Part shown: positions 20,901 through 30,818 of the stretch, piece by piece
Layout of the letters: every line of letters starts with the position of its first letter
Position numbering within the stretch: the first letter of the stretch is position 1
NCBI GenBank assembly: GCA_010015745.1
Contig: ML978201.1
Coordinates: 124,001-188,000 of the forward strand
Direction of reading: 5' to 3'
Source: Setomelanomma holmii
Taxonomy: Eukaryota > Ascomycota > Dothideomycetes > Pleosporales > Phaeosphaeriaceae
Length of the DNA: 64,000 bases
Position numbers and translations under genes: made by a program
The notes under the pieces: generated by a model
The model's database searches: none
What the model was told of the DNA's origin: nothing
Seen by the model: only the letters and a program-made list of their open reading frames with translations

Positions 20901-23900
20901 GTGAGCCGCAAGCACATCGGTGACGATCTCCCGGATCATCTCAGGGGCCATTGGCTGGGATGCGGGAAGCGGCATAGCAGCGGCATGTGATTGGTGCGAC
21001 TCCAGCGCATCCCTAACGATGGATCGTATCTTCTCCAACCTCCTGTCTTTCCTTGGTGAGCGATTGCGATAATGCGAGTCGACACCAATATCATCATCTT
21101 CGTCATCAGCATCGCTGTCCAGTCGTTCACCAATGGACATGCTTCGTCGCCCGCGTCCAGGTCGTTGCGACATCATTACAAGCGCGTCCTGGATCCCCTG
21201 CAGGTTTTGCTCTAGCGGGCCAAGGCGGGACTCCAGCAGACGACCCATGAGGTCATCCACATGCTGATCGAAAAACCGGCTGCGCGTCTGAATCTTGTTC
21301 TCGCCGTCAGTAACGAGACCCTCGTCCCAGTCGCTCACTGGCACATCGTCGGCATTGTTGAGGCGATGCACAGGCGATTCGTACGCGAGCGCGGCACGCT
21401 CATCGTCAAACGGATCCTGCATCGATGCTGCAGAGCCTTGCATGTTGCGCTGTTGGTAGATCCTACGCGGGCTGGGGCTGGGAGCATCGCTGCGCATCTT
21501 GAAATTGGGTTGTAGGTCATTGCGATCAAACTCGTGTGGTGTTCTCTGAGGCGAGGACTGATCCCACGAATTCTCATCGCGTTCAACGCCAAAGTCAGAG
21601 CCTTCATCATTCATGTGCTTCATAACAGCATCAATATCGTTGAACGAAGCTTCGCCGAGATGGTCAAAGTCCACACTCTCGCTCTCTGGGTAGCGCGCAC
21701 GCCTGCCTCCTTCCAAAGCGGTCTTGTAAGAACCATCGTCGCTGGGCCGGAAAGTGGTTGCGGGACTGCGGCTAGCGTGTCGTGGAGGCGTCGGCTGTGC
21801 CTTCTCAGGCTCTTCGGTCCGAGACGGCTTCGTAACATGGAAGCCGAAGTCATACCCAGCATTGCCAAATTGAGGCTTGAACTCGAAAGCTTTCGCACTG
21901 GCAGAGAGCGTGCTTTTGTGCGAGTGCTTCTTATTTATCGAGACAGGCTCTTCAATGGTAGGCGTGGGTACATCGCTTGCTTCAGGCGTTTTGTCATTAT
22001 CGACTTCTTCGGGCTCATCCATTTGCACTGCATGTTTGCTTGGCTCAGGCGCGGGAACGTCACGCTGCACGGACAGCGGCTCAGGGCTTTTCGAGTTCGA
22101 CTTAGCCCTCTTGCCCTCTGGCGATAGATTCTCCTTGTCTTCTGGCAAGTCGTCTGGTTTGAACTCCGGTACCTGCTTCGTGCTCTGAGAGTTCGAGACG
22201 TCGGCCAAGGGCTGGGATGGGAGCACAGGTTGCAGCGCGAACTTGGGCACATCATCGCCATCGGCGCGTCCACGTCGCGCCCGCTTTTCACGTCCGTCAG
22301 CCAGATTGATACGACCTTCCGAGTCCTCCTGGTGCTCTTCTTGTTCGGTTTCCTTCTCGGGAGTTTTCTGCCGGGTCATGTCTGGTCGCACAATTGGAAC
22401 CGCCTTCGAGCGGGAAGCGGGCTTGATGATGTCGCTTGCAGAGAGGTTGACATCGCCAAAGATCTTGGAGGAGAAGCTTGTGGGCGCAGACACCGCTTTG
22501 TTAGGGTCAAAGGCTGATACTCCAGGATTAAAGGCAGGTACATCTGGCTTGTGTGATGGCGGGCTCGAGAAGTTGAAGCCACTAGAGGGTAAGCCAGTCA
22601 TACCAGACGGCTTGAACTCTGGAACGTTGACTGCAGCCTTGAGTACAGGTGCAGCTGCAACAGGTTGGAAGGCTGGCGCGTCAGGCTTGAACGCAGGTGC
22701 ATCGGGCTTGAAAGCGGGTGCAGCCACATTGAAGCTCGACATACCATCGATGCTGGGCTTGTTGCTCCGCGGCGCAACAACATCTGCTGGAGACTTGATA
22801 GCAGGCGAGAAGGTAAAGCCAGATGAAAACGAGCCAGGGCTGAAGGATACAGATGGATTGAATTTGAATTCCTTGGCCTCAACATTGAGCTTGGAAATGG
22901 ACGAGCGCGAAGTATGCTTGCTGTGGATTGCAGACGAAGGCTTGCTGACGGCGAACTTGTTGTCTTTCCAAGAATTGCTGACCTGGGATGGCGCCTTCGA
23001 GTGCTGAGACGAGCTTTGCGCAGTGTTCTGGATCTCTCCATCCTCGAGACTAGGATTCGTGATATCGGACACATTCGTCTTGCAACCGTCACTGCTGTCG
23101 CGTGGATTCTGCTGAGGGAACGAGAATGACACAGGTTGCTGGGACTTGGCAAGCGAATGCGCTCGGCTATGAGGCTGAGGTTGGTGTAGGACGGTTCGAG
23201 ACTCCTCCCACGTATTGTTAGCCGCAGCATTCGAAGGCTTGTATTGGTGCTTCATCTCAGGTTCCGTGCTGAAGTCACCTCCTTCTGCGAACTGCTTGTC
23301 GATAGCCTCCTCCAAATGATACTCTGCATCAGCAGCCTCACGCTCCAAGTTCTCGCTAATGTTATGACGATGGCCGCGAGGAGTCGGGACAGCAATCTCC
23401 GGTGCAGGTTTAGCGGCATGCTTCATGGCCGGCACCTCGTCTTCCTCATCCTCGTCTTCGGGCACTTCTGCAAGAGTCGACGAAGGTCGCATGCCCATGA
23501 GCTGTGATTGCTGATGTTGCAAAAGCTGGGCCTGGAGTTGCTGCTGCTGAATTTGCATTTGGAGCAGGAAGTCGTCCCGCTGATTCGGTGTAGGAGGAAA
23601 CTGCGAGTTGGGCCGGGGACCAAATGGAGAGCTAGGCGAAATGATGCCAGCAAGGTCAGACCTATTGAAAGGCAGAGCAGGCGAGCCTGTGCGGCCGTCT
23701 TGAGGTCCAAAGTAATTTCCGGGAGACCATGTGCCAGAGGGAGAGATGGCGTGGTGTGCAAAGCTTGCAGGCGAGCCGAATGTTGAGTGACGATGCATGT
23801 GCATGCTCTGCCTCGGATTCACGAAAGCACCTGGAGATGCAATGGACTGCCGAGACATGTGTCCTGGCGATGGTCCCAGTGGGAACGATCCAGAGACGAT

Positions 23901-25487
23901 GCTTCCTTGCCTGGCCATACGGTGGCTTCCTGCTGAAGATGTAGGCAGCGGCGGCGAAAATATTTGCCCGGGGTATTGCTGACTTGATGCCGATCTCGAA
24001 AGAGGCAATGGAATATCCTCTTCGCCTCCTGCGCTTACACCAAGAGCAGCGAGTTTTGCTTCTAAGAGAGAAGCAACGTAATCGCCCCATTCCTCCTTCT
24101 TCGAGATACGCACATGGTACTGAGAACCAGCACTGGCACGCTCTGCTCGAACGTCTGCTTCTCTAGGCCAGATGGCGCGGTGGTGCGAATCCAGCCCTCC
24201 TGTGCTGAAGCCTGCAGTATCATATCCCTCCTGAGCGAACCGGTGCATCTTTGCTTCAACTGCTTGCGCGCTCAATGGCTTCGGCGGGTAGCCTGGAGTT
24301 CCCCTCGGAATGTCGCGTGGTATCGAAATGATGCAGCCCTTTCCTTTGACCATGATCTTCTTCCTTACGCGAGGGACAGGCGCACGCACTAGCTCGGCTG
24401 AAGTTGGAGGCTCGCTTGGTGGCTGTGGGAGCGGCTTGTCGAGTGAAACCTGAGCAGGCTTACTGGCCACAGTCTCCGGCTTCTCTAATGTCTCTTCTGC
24501 CGGCTTGGGCGATTCTGCGGGAGTCAACATTGAGGGCGAAACCGGCGACTTGTCCGCTTGTGCATCTCGTCCATTAGATGCCTGTGTATTCAACGGCCCT
24601 GCACCTGAAGCTTGCCTCGAGTGTGAGTCTGCCTCAGGCACTGCATACTTGGAGGCCATCATCTTGCCGAGGACTTCCTTCTCGTCTTTGCTGAAGTGGC
24701 GCCAAAAGTCCTGCTGATTCAGGGTCTTGTTGGTGTTACGAGACTTGTGTCCTCTCTTCGGCGGAGCTGGTAAGTCAAAGACTTGGTCCTTGTCTGAGTT
24801 CAGGTCCGTCTCCGCGCTGTGATCACTCCACCAGTCGTTGGCCTCTCTGTTCCAACGCTGCTCCAAAAACTGCTGCACCCACTCTGCCGAGGTCGGGTTC
24901 GAATCGCTTGCTCGTGGCGTTGTTCCGGCCTGGTAGGCCTCTTTCGTCGGTGTCTCTGGATTTGGCAGTCGGGAGCGAATGAGATGTTCGAGCGTGAACT
25001 GGACTGGCGAGGCGTTCTGGTCCAAGCGTGGGATGAGATGCTCGAGGTTGAACCTGTTTGGCGATTCCTCTTCAATTTCCAGACGCGGTGGGAGCAAGTG
25101 CTCTAGTCCAAACTGCAGAACCGATGACTCTCCCTCGAGATCGTCACTCCCAAAGTTGGTTGAGGCTTGGCGCTGCGGGTTGAACGATGGAGGTGGGTGT
25201 CTGTAAGGACTGCCCCAACTGGCCGTGTAATACGAGGTGTCGGTTCTGTCGTTCCTCGCAATAGTAGACGGGGTACGCGGATTGTTTCCAAGTGCAGAGA
25301 ATGAGGGGAGAGGCGGAAGCTCCGGGCTCGAATGACCAAGCGTCCTGGTCGGGGATGGAGCAGTCCACAGCGTCTGTGTGGGAGAGATAGCCTCGCGGGG
25401 ACTGGTCGCTTCACCGAAATGCTGGATAGCAAATGGAGGCGATGACGGCGGAGGCAGCGACGGCGTGGAAGATCGTCGAGCTTGCAT
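17973..25487 (-). CDS. Very large scaffold-like protein: disordered N-half, helical repeats, long coiled coil
   Basis: A single uninterrupted frame of 2504 codons from ATG 25487. Residues 1-1450 are Pro/Ser-rich and mostly disordered, but hold islands: three copies of an F-x-LEHLI-PRL motif (residues 124-174), a tryptophan-rich segment near 203-220 (WVQQFLEQRWNREANDWW), a Gln-rich tract, and KP-type repeats around residue 930 (AFKPDAPAFKPDAPAFQP). Residues about 1480-1740 contain eight clear copies, plus one or two weak ones, of a helical motif like IRSIVVEALASH separated by Pro-rich linkers. Residues about 1750-2290 form a long coiled coil rich in Glu/Arg/Gln. The tail is Ser/Pro-rich. I do not recognise a named family. 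The architecture suggests a structural tether, for example at septa, spindle poles or the cell cortex; that is inference only. The absence of introns over 7.5 kb is unusual for this window. Confidence 0.85.
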   Translation of the reverse strand: MQARRSSTPSLPPPSSPPFAIQHFGEATSPREAISPTQTLWTAPSPTRTLGHSSPELPPLPSFSALGNNPRTPSTIARNDRTDTSYYTASWGSPYRHPPPSFNPQRQASTNFGSDDLEGESSVLQFGLEHLLPPRLEIEEESPNRFNLEHLIPRLDQNASPVQFTLEHLIRSRLPNPETPTKEAYQAGTTPRASDSNPTSAEWVQQFLEQRWNREANDWWSDHSAETDLNSDKDQVFDLPAPPKRGHKSRNTNKTLNQQDFWRHFSKDEKEVLGKMMASKYAVPEADSHSRQASGAGPLNTQASNGRDAQADKSPVSPSMLTPAESPKPAEETLEKPETVASKPAQVSLDKPLPQPPSEPPTSAELVRAPVPRVRKKIMVKGKGCIISIPRDIPRGTPGYPPKPLSAQAVEAKMHRFAQEGYDTAGFSTGGLDSHHRAIWPREADVRAERASAGSQYHVRISKKEEWGDYVASLLEAKLAALGVSAGGEEDIPLPLSRSASSQQYPGQIFSPPLPTSSAGSHRMARQGSIVSGSFPLGPSPGHMSRQSIASPGAFVNPRQSMHMHRHSTFGSPASFAHHAISPSGTWSPGNYFGPQDGRTGSPALPFNRSDLAGIISPSSPFGPRPNSQFPPTPNQRDDFLLQMQIQQQQLQAQLLQHQQSQLMGMRPSSTLAEVPEDEDEEDEVPAMKHAAKPAPEIAVPTPRGHRHNISENLEREAADAEYHLEEAIDKQFAEGGDFSTEPEMKHQYKPSNAAANNTWEESRTVLHQPQPHSRAHSLAKSQQPVSFSFPQQNPRDSSDGCKTNVSDITNPSLEDGEIQNTAQSSSQHSKAPSQVSNSWKDNKFAVSKPSSAIHSKHTSRSSISKLNVEAKEFKFNPSVSFSPGSFSSGFTFSPAIKSPADVVAPRSNKPSIDGMSSFNVAAPAFKPDAPAFKPDAPAFQPVAAAPVLKAAVNVPEFKPSGMTGLPSSGFNFSSPPSHKPDVPAFNPGVSAFDPNKAVSAPTSFSSKIFGDVNLSASDIIKPASRSKAVPIVRPDMTRQKTPEKETEQEEHQEDSEGRINLADGREKRARRGRADGDDVPKFALQPVLPSQPLADVSNSQSTKQVPEFKPDDLPEDKENLSPEGKRAKSNSKSPEPLSVQRDVPAPEPSKHAVQMDEPEEVDNDKTPEASDVPTPTIEEPVSINKKHSHKSTLSASAKAFEFKPQFGNAGYDFGFHVTKPSRTEEPEKAQPTPPRHASRSPATTFRPSDDGSYKTALEGGRRARYPESESVDFDHLGEASFNDIDAVMKHMNDEGSDFGVERDENSWDQSSPQRTPHEFDRNDLQPNFKMRSDAPSPSPRRIYQQRNMQGSAASMQDPFDDERAALAYESPVHRLNNADDVPVSDWDEGLVTDGENKIQTRSRFFDQHVDDLMGRLLESRLGPLEQNLQGIQDALVMMSQRPGRGRRSMSIGERLDSDADDEDDDIGVDSHYRNRSPRKDRRLEKIRSIVRDALESHQSHAAAMPLPASQPMAPEMIREIVTDVLAAHQPTAATVQHVPADQIRAIIEEVVASNKPSVAEPVNEPIKPEDIRSILAEMLASHAPKPVETVKPDDVRSIVMEAFATHAPLAPEQIVKPVWPEGLKTVFAEALAAHQKTTPAPETIQPDTIRSIVVEALSSHQPPALPAVEPVQPDTIRNIVAEALASHKPATLEASADIAQPQVDLSEIVQVVGSLKASIVQTTNQHLKADDVRELVDDALKRQSMEVAARQEAQAVQEKDARIAELEEMLKEFNLRIEEDAETRAALEVREADTSRLLKVTEEELSLLQQAAGQDEDKISALIDDRDAARRELHTFQSNEDELHEKISTLDAENEHLKLKNIALESSEEDLKDKLTSITAENEALSSTLEEHRLSANKWRLDIQQAHEKSEQHRKAIDQARFQAEEATRVRESMRTKFEKLQQDMVAASQQVAAERAQWHKNEESSATKYEILSARIEAEGRTRERLERELERLETQEREGMKLRIHLEQTQKHNARLEETIDQLRKESLEHQKNAERYERDMREARDAAHVEIRRTRVLMEADIDAANNQVNIVRHDLESEIARVRAELDQVRLDADTAKEKHELDLEAASDVKKQAVHEALESKRHSLQEQQRTFERQLEHIKQEHARALNFAREDRERAEAFHNDKLALADSKADHLKDRISLLEEKLHVAKEAANAAAAAAAKSPTFASSSAPSGADKISPQALRESIAVLQEQLQEREQRIESLEHEMAELDTEAPAKLKERDTEINWLRELLGVRIDDLNDLINSLAQPTFDRETVRDAAIRIRTNLQMEQSEKERLISGGQKSLPTLSTLSNFASPKAVQLAAAFGNWRKGRGEATSALASNSNASSRNQTPSRAPPHSAQSFLSGLMTPPTSNMRRTPDLPSSMHNRPAPIRTNSNSSKASTELGFPGLGSKNNNHTVPQTPPLMRKASYDQDAAEGEAFSESGFYDDESTVDGEVTPLASLRFGRELGEERDER
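20262..21040 (-). repeat. Tandem helical repeats inside the giant protein
   Basis: Coding repeat of 8 clear units plus 1-2 degenerate ones, roughly 20-35 residues each. Each has the pattern (D/E)-x-I-R-x-I-V-x-(E/D)-A/V-L-A-x-H followed by a Pro-rich linker. Examples are KIRSIVRDALESH, DIRSILAEMLASH, TIRSIVVEALSSH and TIRNIVAEALASH. Unit length varies through the linkers, so it is a protein-level repeat rather than a DNA satellite. Confidence 0.85.
24966..25118 (-). repeat. Triplicated LEHLI motif near N-terminus of the giant protein
   Basis: Three copies within 51 residues: LQFGLEHLLPPRL, RFNLEHLIPRL and VQFTLEHLIRSRL. The spacing of about 18-20 residues and the conserved F-x-LEHL(L/I) core suggest three copies of one short linear binding motif. 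Confidence 0.85.
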
Positions 25488-27341
25488 TCAACGTCTCTCG
25501 TTTCTCTTGAGCTCTGGTGAGCAATGACGCGTTCAAGGAGACTCCCTACGCGTCCAAGAGGAATCTGGTGCTGAAAAGAGATGCAGGGCGATACTCGAAG
25601 TTGCAGGAACGCGTGCGGAAGAGGATCGCGAGGCGGAGGACTGGTATGACGCAGGATAATTAAGTCTACAAGAAAGGAAAGGCTATGGTGAGCAGCTTAA
25701 AGGAGCGACATGTAGTTGGACAGCACTGATCTGGAGACAGCAGGACGAGCGAACATCCCGTGGCAGAAACAGCAGCGACAAGAGATGCAAAAGGCAGATG
25801 CGGAGGTGTGGTGGTGAGAAATTGGACGGGAAAGGAGAGGTCGTTTAGCTGCGCCGAGGCATGATTGGTCGTGCTTTCCACCCCTGACGACATTTGCAGG
25901 TGCCAGCGTTCGCTGGCCCGCAATTTCTTTGCCGTGGGGCGCACTTGCAGGTGCATCGTCGCACACACAACTAGCGGCACGCGTTGCACAGCAGAGCATT
26001 CCTCGAGCTCGTTCCCGTCATTGTAAGGCTGGGGATGCACCTTCAGGGTTGACGCTACGTCGCAGGTTTAGGCTTCGACAACAAAGACGTGTGGTACCCG
26101 ATGCGTTTTCCAGGGTCTTAAAGCGCGTCAAATTCATTTGGCCAATGTTCATGCACCTGTCATCGAGCACTTTGAGCCAAACAATACTTGGTACCCAATT
26201 GGGCGCATTCATAACGTGTTCGAGACTCGCAGGTCGCATGGCAAGAGCCAGCGCTGCGCAAGAAACATGGTGTTGAAAGCGTTCGGGATTCTTGAAACAC
26301 CAGGTCAGGCAAAAGTTCTGGTGCGCGGCCCTTGCCATGGCCCGTTGCGAAAATGCATGGCTTCCACAGCCCTGTATAACCCCAGTTACTTTTGTCTCTG
26401 ACGATTATCTCTTACAAAATACTCTGAAGATAGACAGGCCTCTAGAAGAGCAGGGAAGATTGCTGATGCCTCCAAGACATTGGAGGGCGGGGCGCACGAA
26501 TTATGATGGCGACACCCAGCTGTTGGTCTTCGTTGCCGAGCCTTTCATCTGTATCTGACCAGGGTGACCAATGGAATCGTGAAAAGGGACCTGGCTAACC
26601 ATTAGTGGACGGGAGCTACCGCCACGTCAATGGGGCACTTTTGGCGCTGCAGTCAATCGGTATAATAGTCGTTTGTACCATGTCCACTCACAAATGTCGA
26701 GAAGCGCTCAGTACGTGCCGTCCAAAAGTGATGGCCACACGGTGACAGCACAGGGTACACGTTCGCGAATTGCTGTTCTTGTAGCCAGTATCCTATGGAA
26801 ATCACACACCCGGCTGACTGTCACCGCCTACTTTTGGCAGATCTGCTCAGTATCGTCTGTTATACCGGTAGTCTCCATCCTTAGGAATTCGAATTCAACG
26901 CTGCCGGTCAAGTTCACCAGTCGTCATTCTCACACTGCTTGTTGGCATCCAGAAAACTTTAGATGTTCGTTCCAACATATCCGCCTCGAATATCCGCTCT
27001 CCGAGCCCAAATCCGCATAGCACGGGATCCTCCCTACCTCGGCACAGCGGTACCACACTCGCCCAATCAAATCCATCCCGGCTAACCGTATGCAGCAGAG
27101 CGTCAACGGCGTCACGTAAAACTTACTCTTATTCCCGGTAAATGGGACTTTTGCAAACTCCACTTTTGCACACCCTTCAGCTTAGCCTGAGAGACTAATG
27201 ACTCCACGATTCGAAATCATGGGGGTTCCTTATAGATGGGGCCTCCTGTGTCGTAGGGGTCGTACCTGAAGATCATCTTTGCTGGGCGTGCGTCTGCCAC
27301 ACAGGACATAAGAGGAGGAACGTTATTTCCGAACCGGAACT
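25488..27341. other. Long intergenic region, divergent
   Basis: About 1.85 kb between the divergent giant gene (-) and MFS transporter gene (+). Both promoters lie here. Overlapping short open frames on both strands lack protein character. No tRNA or repeat could be supported, and nothing else was recognised. Confidence 0.45.
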
Positions 27342-28901
27342 ATGACGACTCGATCACCACGACGAGGAGATGGAATTGAGAAAGAAGAGAACGCGATCGC
27401 GAACTCGAATGAAGAGCTAGGAATCTCACAATCGGAAAAGAGCAGGAATAGTCTTGACGACAATCAAAAATACGTTGAAGACAGACACGATGCCATACCA
27501 CCAGACCATCCTACCTCCCAGGCAAACGGATCCTCAACACCACCATCAGCACCACCAGCTCAGCCGGCAGACGTCCCTCCGAACGGCGGCTATGGCTGGA
27601 TTTGTGTCGCCGCCTGTGCCACCATCAACGCGCACACCTGGGGCTTGAACTCCGCCTACGCCGTCTTCCTCGCATACTACCTCGCCAACAACGTCTTCCC
27701 CGGCGCCACACCATTGCACTACGCTTTCATCGGCGGCCTGTCCATCAGCCAAGCGCTCATCGTCTCACCCGTCGCGACGCTGACTACACGCGTCTTCAAC
27801 ACCCGGACCACTTTGCTCATCGGCGTCGCGCTCGAAACCGTTTCCTTTATTGGCGCGAGTTTCGCCACGCGTATATGGCACCTATTCCTAACCCAAGGCC
27901 TGTGTTTCGGCTGGGGCATGGGTTTCCTATTCGTCGGCAGCGTCGGCATCGCCGCGCAATGGTTCACTACACATCGCAGTCTGGCCAACGGGATTTCCGC
28001 AGCAGGTTCCGGGCTCGGCGGGCTCGTATACTCGCTCGCAGCACAAGCGATGATCAAATCGCTCGGTCTTCCCTGGGCGTTCCGAATCCTAGGCATCATC
28101 GCATTCGTAGTAAACACGAGCTGCGCACTCATCATACGCGATCGCAATAAGCAAATCGGCTCAAGCCAATTATCCTTCGATTACACGCTGTTCAAAAAAC
28201 CGCAATTTCTGGGCCTGATGGCCTTCGGATTTCTGAGTATGCTTGGCTACGTCGTCCTTCTTTTCTCGCTGCCGAATTACGCACGCACAATCGGCCTCAC
28301 GAGCAAGCAGGGCAGTATCATCGGCGCGCTACTCAATCTGGGTCAAGCACTCGGGCGGCCGCCGATCGGCTACTTCTCTGATTCCTTCGGGCGCTTGAAC
28401 ATGGCGAGTAGCATGACGTTTCTGTGCGGCGTGTTTTCTCTGCTGATTTGGATGTTTGCGAAGTCGTTTGGGGTCGTCGTGTTTTTCGGCATTTTGGGTG
28501 GGACAGTGGCGGGCACGTACTGGGCCGTGGCAGCACCCGTCACGACTGAAGTAATGGGCCTGAAGAGATTACCTAGCGCGTTGAGTATCACGTGGCTTGT
28601 CCTCGTGCTTCCAACCACCTTCTCAGAACCGATTGGACTGGAGATTGTGAGTAGAAACGGAGGGAGCTATACGGGTGCGATTCTTTTTACTGGGTGGATG
28701 TACGTCGGGGCTGCAGTGAGCTTGTGGTGTGTGCGAGCATGGAAGATTGGAGAGCTCGAGGAGGAGGCAGCTCGGGAGGGCAAAGGGGAGCGGGAGATTG
28801 ATCCTGTGAGCGCAACGGACGATGGGATGCAGGGAGGTCTGCCTGCTGGCTTCAAGAGGAGCGGCTTCTTGAAGAGGATGGTAATGTGGTATAGGGTCTG
28901 A
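27342..28901 (+). CDS. MFS transporter, monocarboxylate-transporter-like (SLC16 type)
   Basis: A single exon of 519 residues. About 80 hydrophilic N-terminal residues are followed by PPNGGYGWICVAACATINAH, the fungal form of the P-D-G-G-Y-G-W motif that opens transmembrane helix 1 in monocarboxylate-like carriers. About twelve hydrophobic helices follow, with the conserved GLCFGWGMGFLFVGSVGIAAQWF between helices 4 and 5 and IGYFSDSFGR in the helix 8-9 loop. The central loop after helix 6 is fairly short, and the C-terminus is acidic then basic. Such proteins move monocarboxylates or other small organic compounds across the plasma membrane with protons. Fungal members have broad or unknown substrates. 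No enzyme gene beside it hints at the substrate. Confidence 0.9.
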   Translation: MTTRSPRRGDGIEKEENAIANSNEELGISQSEKSRNSLDDNQKYVEDRHDAIPPDHPTSQANGSSTPPSAPPAQPADVPPNGGYGWICVAACATINAHTWGLNSAYAVFLAYYLANNVFPGATPLHYAFIGGLSISQALIVSPVATLTTRVFNTRTTLLIGVALETVSFIGASFATRIWHLFLTQGLCFGWGMGFLFVGSVGIAAQWFTTHRSLANGISAAGSGLGGLVYSLAAQAMIKSLGLPWAFRILGIIAFVVNTSCALIIRDRNKQIGSSQLSFDYTLFKKPQFLGLMAFGFLSMLGYVVLLFSLPNYARTIGLTSKQGSIIGALLNLGQALGRPPIGYFSDSFGRLNMASSMTFLCGVFSLLIWMFAKSFGVVVFFGILGGTVAGTYWAVAAPVTTEVMGLKRLPSALSITWLVLVLPTTFSEPIGLEIVSRNGGSYTGAILFTGWMYVGAAVSLWCVRAWKIGELEEEAAREGKGEREIDPVSATDDGMQGGLPAGFKRSGFLKRMVMWYRV

Positions 28902-29423
28902 AGGCTGAGAAATTCAAAAGCAAAAGCAGTGCATTACCGGCATTTCATAAGACATAGCATTCATTTAGCAAATCGATGCTTTCCGATATGTAGTTACCGC
29001 ATCTGGTTGTCACCAGTTGGACACAGCTGCATGCCCTCGCGCATGTCATTCAAGGCAGCGACAAATTCACATGGTAATGCAGAAGTCCTAGCATCTGAAT
29101 GCTTTGTACAGTTCTCTCACCAAGACTGCGCGTATACCTTCGCGGATCTTTTTCGATCCACGTTTGAATTGTGGGCTACTGTATCCCACCGGAGCTGGAG
29201 ATGTGCGATAGCTTCACACATTCACCAGCAACGGTCCATACGCTGTCGGTCAAAATAGATCATGGCAACCCAAGGCCAGACTTTCTTTTTGAAGAATTTG
29301 TATTTCTACATAGGAGAGGAAAGGACGTCGCATTTCATATCACATATTCAACGCCGATGCCGGCAATTTGAAGCCAATTGGTATCATATCATCCTCCACA
29401 TCGCTCGAGTCCGAGAGAGCCAT
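28902..29423. other. Convergent intergenic region
   Basis: 3' ends of the MFS gene (+) and the next gene (-). No protein-like frame or RNA gene recognised. Confidence 0.45.
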
Positions 29424-30818
29424 CTATCGCGACTCGCATTGCGCCATGAACCGGTACATACCCTCGATGCCCTGATATTCCATCGGAGTATGCATGTCCA
29501 TCTCTTCCGCTTCACTGGTGTGCAAGCTCTCGTACCCTGATGGCGACGGCGATAACCAGGGATTTCGTCCTTCTGTGAAATCGGCCAGATCGTCGAAACT
29601 GTGCTCTGAGTGCGTCGAGTACTCTCCAGAGCTAATGCTTGAAGGACTCAGCATATGCTGCCAGTCTATGACTGGTTGTACGTGTTGACGTTCCTTGACT
29701 GGCTTATCGAAGAAGGAGCACTCGGATGGTGTCTGGCTTGGTGCGAATGGGAACAGGAGAGCAATGTCGGTTCCGACAAAGGCATCAAAGTCCTCATCTT
29801 CGTGAACAGCACCTCGAGACACCCCAAGATCGTTACAAAGTATTTCTACGCTTTCCGCATCGCATCCGGGGAAATAAACCTTGAGTGTCGAATGCTCGTA
29901 GGAGATAGGAAGATCTCCTAACTCGGAAAGTCGTTGTAGATCCTTTAAAACCGCTGCCAATTCCTTAACAGCTCGTGAGAAGTCTACCGACAAAACGTCG
30001 AGCAGACCCTCGTTGTTAAGGGAGTCCTTCTCTTGCGAGAACGAAGCGAAACCCTTAACGGCCTTCAGTGGAGTAAGGGCAGTGACGGTTGGGTTAATGT
30101 TGAAGGTAATGTAGGATCCTGGAGTTGCCTTGGGCACCTTGTTCAGTGTGCGGTTGACCTGGTCCTGAAGAGCCGAGACAGCTTTGAAGCGCTTCTCTCC
30201 GTTGTGTGGGTTCACGCCGTCGAACTGGGCCTTTTGACCGCCGACGAGGAACGCTCTCACTGCCTGGGATACATTGTTGATGACTTGAGTGGGCGCAGCT
30301 GGTCCATGGCTGAAATAACGAGCGCCTCCAGCCCTGCCAGAGCCCCAACCGTATCCTCCTGCTGTCCTGCCGAGTGTGCCTCCCGTCAAGTTGGGCCTGA
30401 GGGTCGATGCGAAAGGTGCACGACCGCTCTGTGCGGTGACGATAGAGCCGATGCGCGACTTTGGGAACGATGACTTATCGAACTTCACCCCCGAAGACCG
30501 AGACGCGGCGGTGGTGAAGCGCCGGACTGCCGATGTGATCGAGCTGTGGGTGGTGTACCACCTGCCCTTGCTTTGCTTCAGGAACGCAATGCGGTGGACG
30601 GGATGCGCGGGAGCATTCCGTGCGAGTATCGGTTGTAGTTGTGCTTGAGTAGGTCGTGAACCAGCCGGAAGTTGGTTTTGTACAAGCTTCGCAGCATGCT
30701 TCCAGGCAGCCCTATTCAGGATCAGTATCCTAGCGATAAAGTGCAAAGCAGCGACTTACTTGAACACTTTCGCGTTCTTGGCCACCAGTTTGTGTAAGTG
30801 CACCACGGCCGGTGCCAT
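29424..30818 (-). CDS. Conserved-looking fungal protein of unknown function with mitochondrial-like N-terminus
   Basis: Exons 30818-30760 and 30711-29424, joined over a 48-nt intron (GTAAGT...GAATAG), give 448 residues. The first exon supplies the ATG (MAPAVVHLHKLVAKNAKVF) and the junction yields KAAWKHAAKLVQNQL. The unspliced frame has no ATG there, so the intron is needed. The first 150 residues are basic with few acids and contain Ser/Thr/Gly-rich stretches, resembling a mitochondrial or membrane-associated leader. The central part (ARYFSHGPAAPTQVINNVSQ onward to about residue 330) looks folded. The C-terminus is acidic, Ser-rich and probably disordered. I do not assign a function. Confidence 0.8.

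Noticed and set aside
27184..27220. Sequence resembling tRNA A and B boxes
   Set aside because: Spacing between the two boxes is too short and no acceptor-stem pairing could be drawn.
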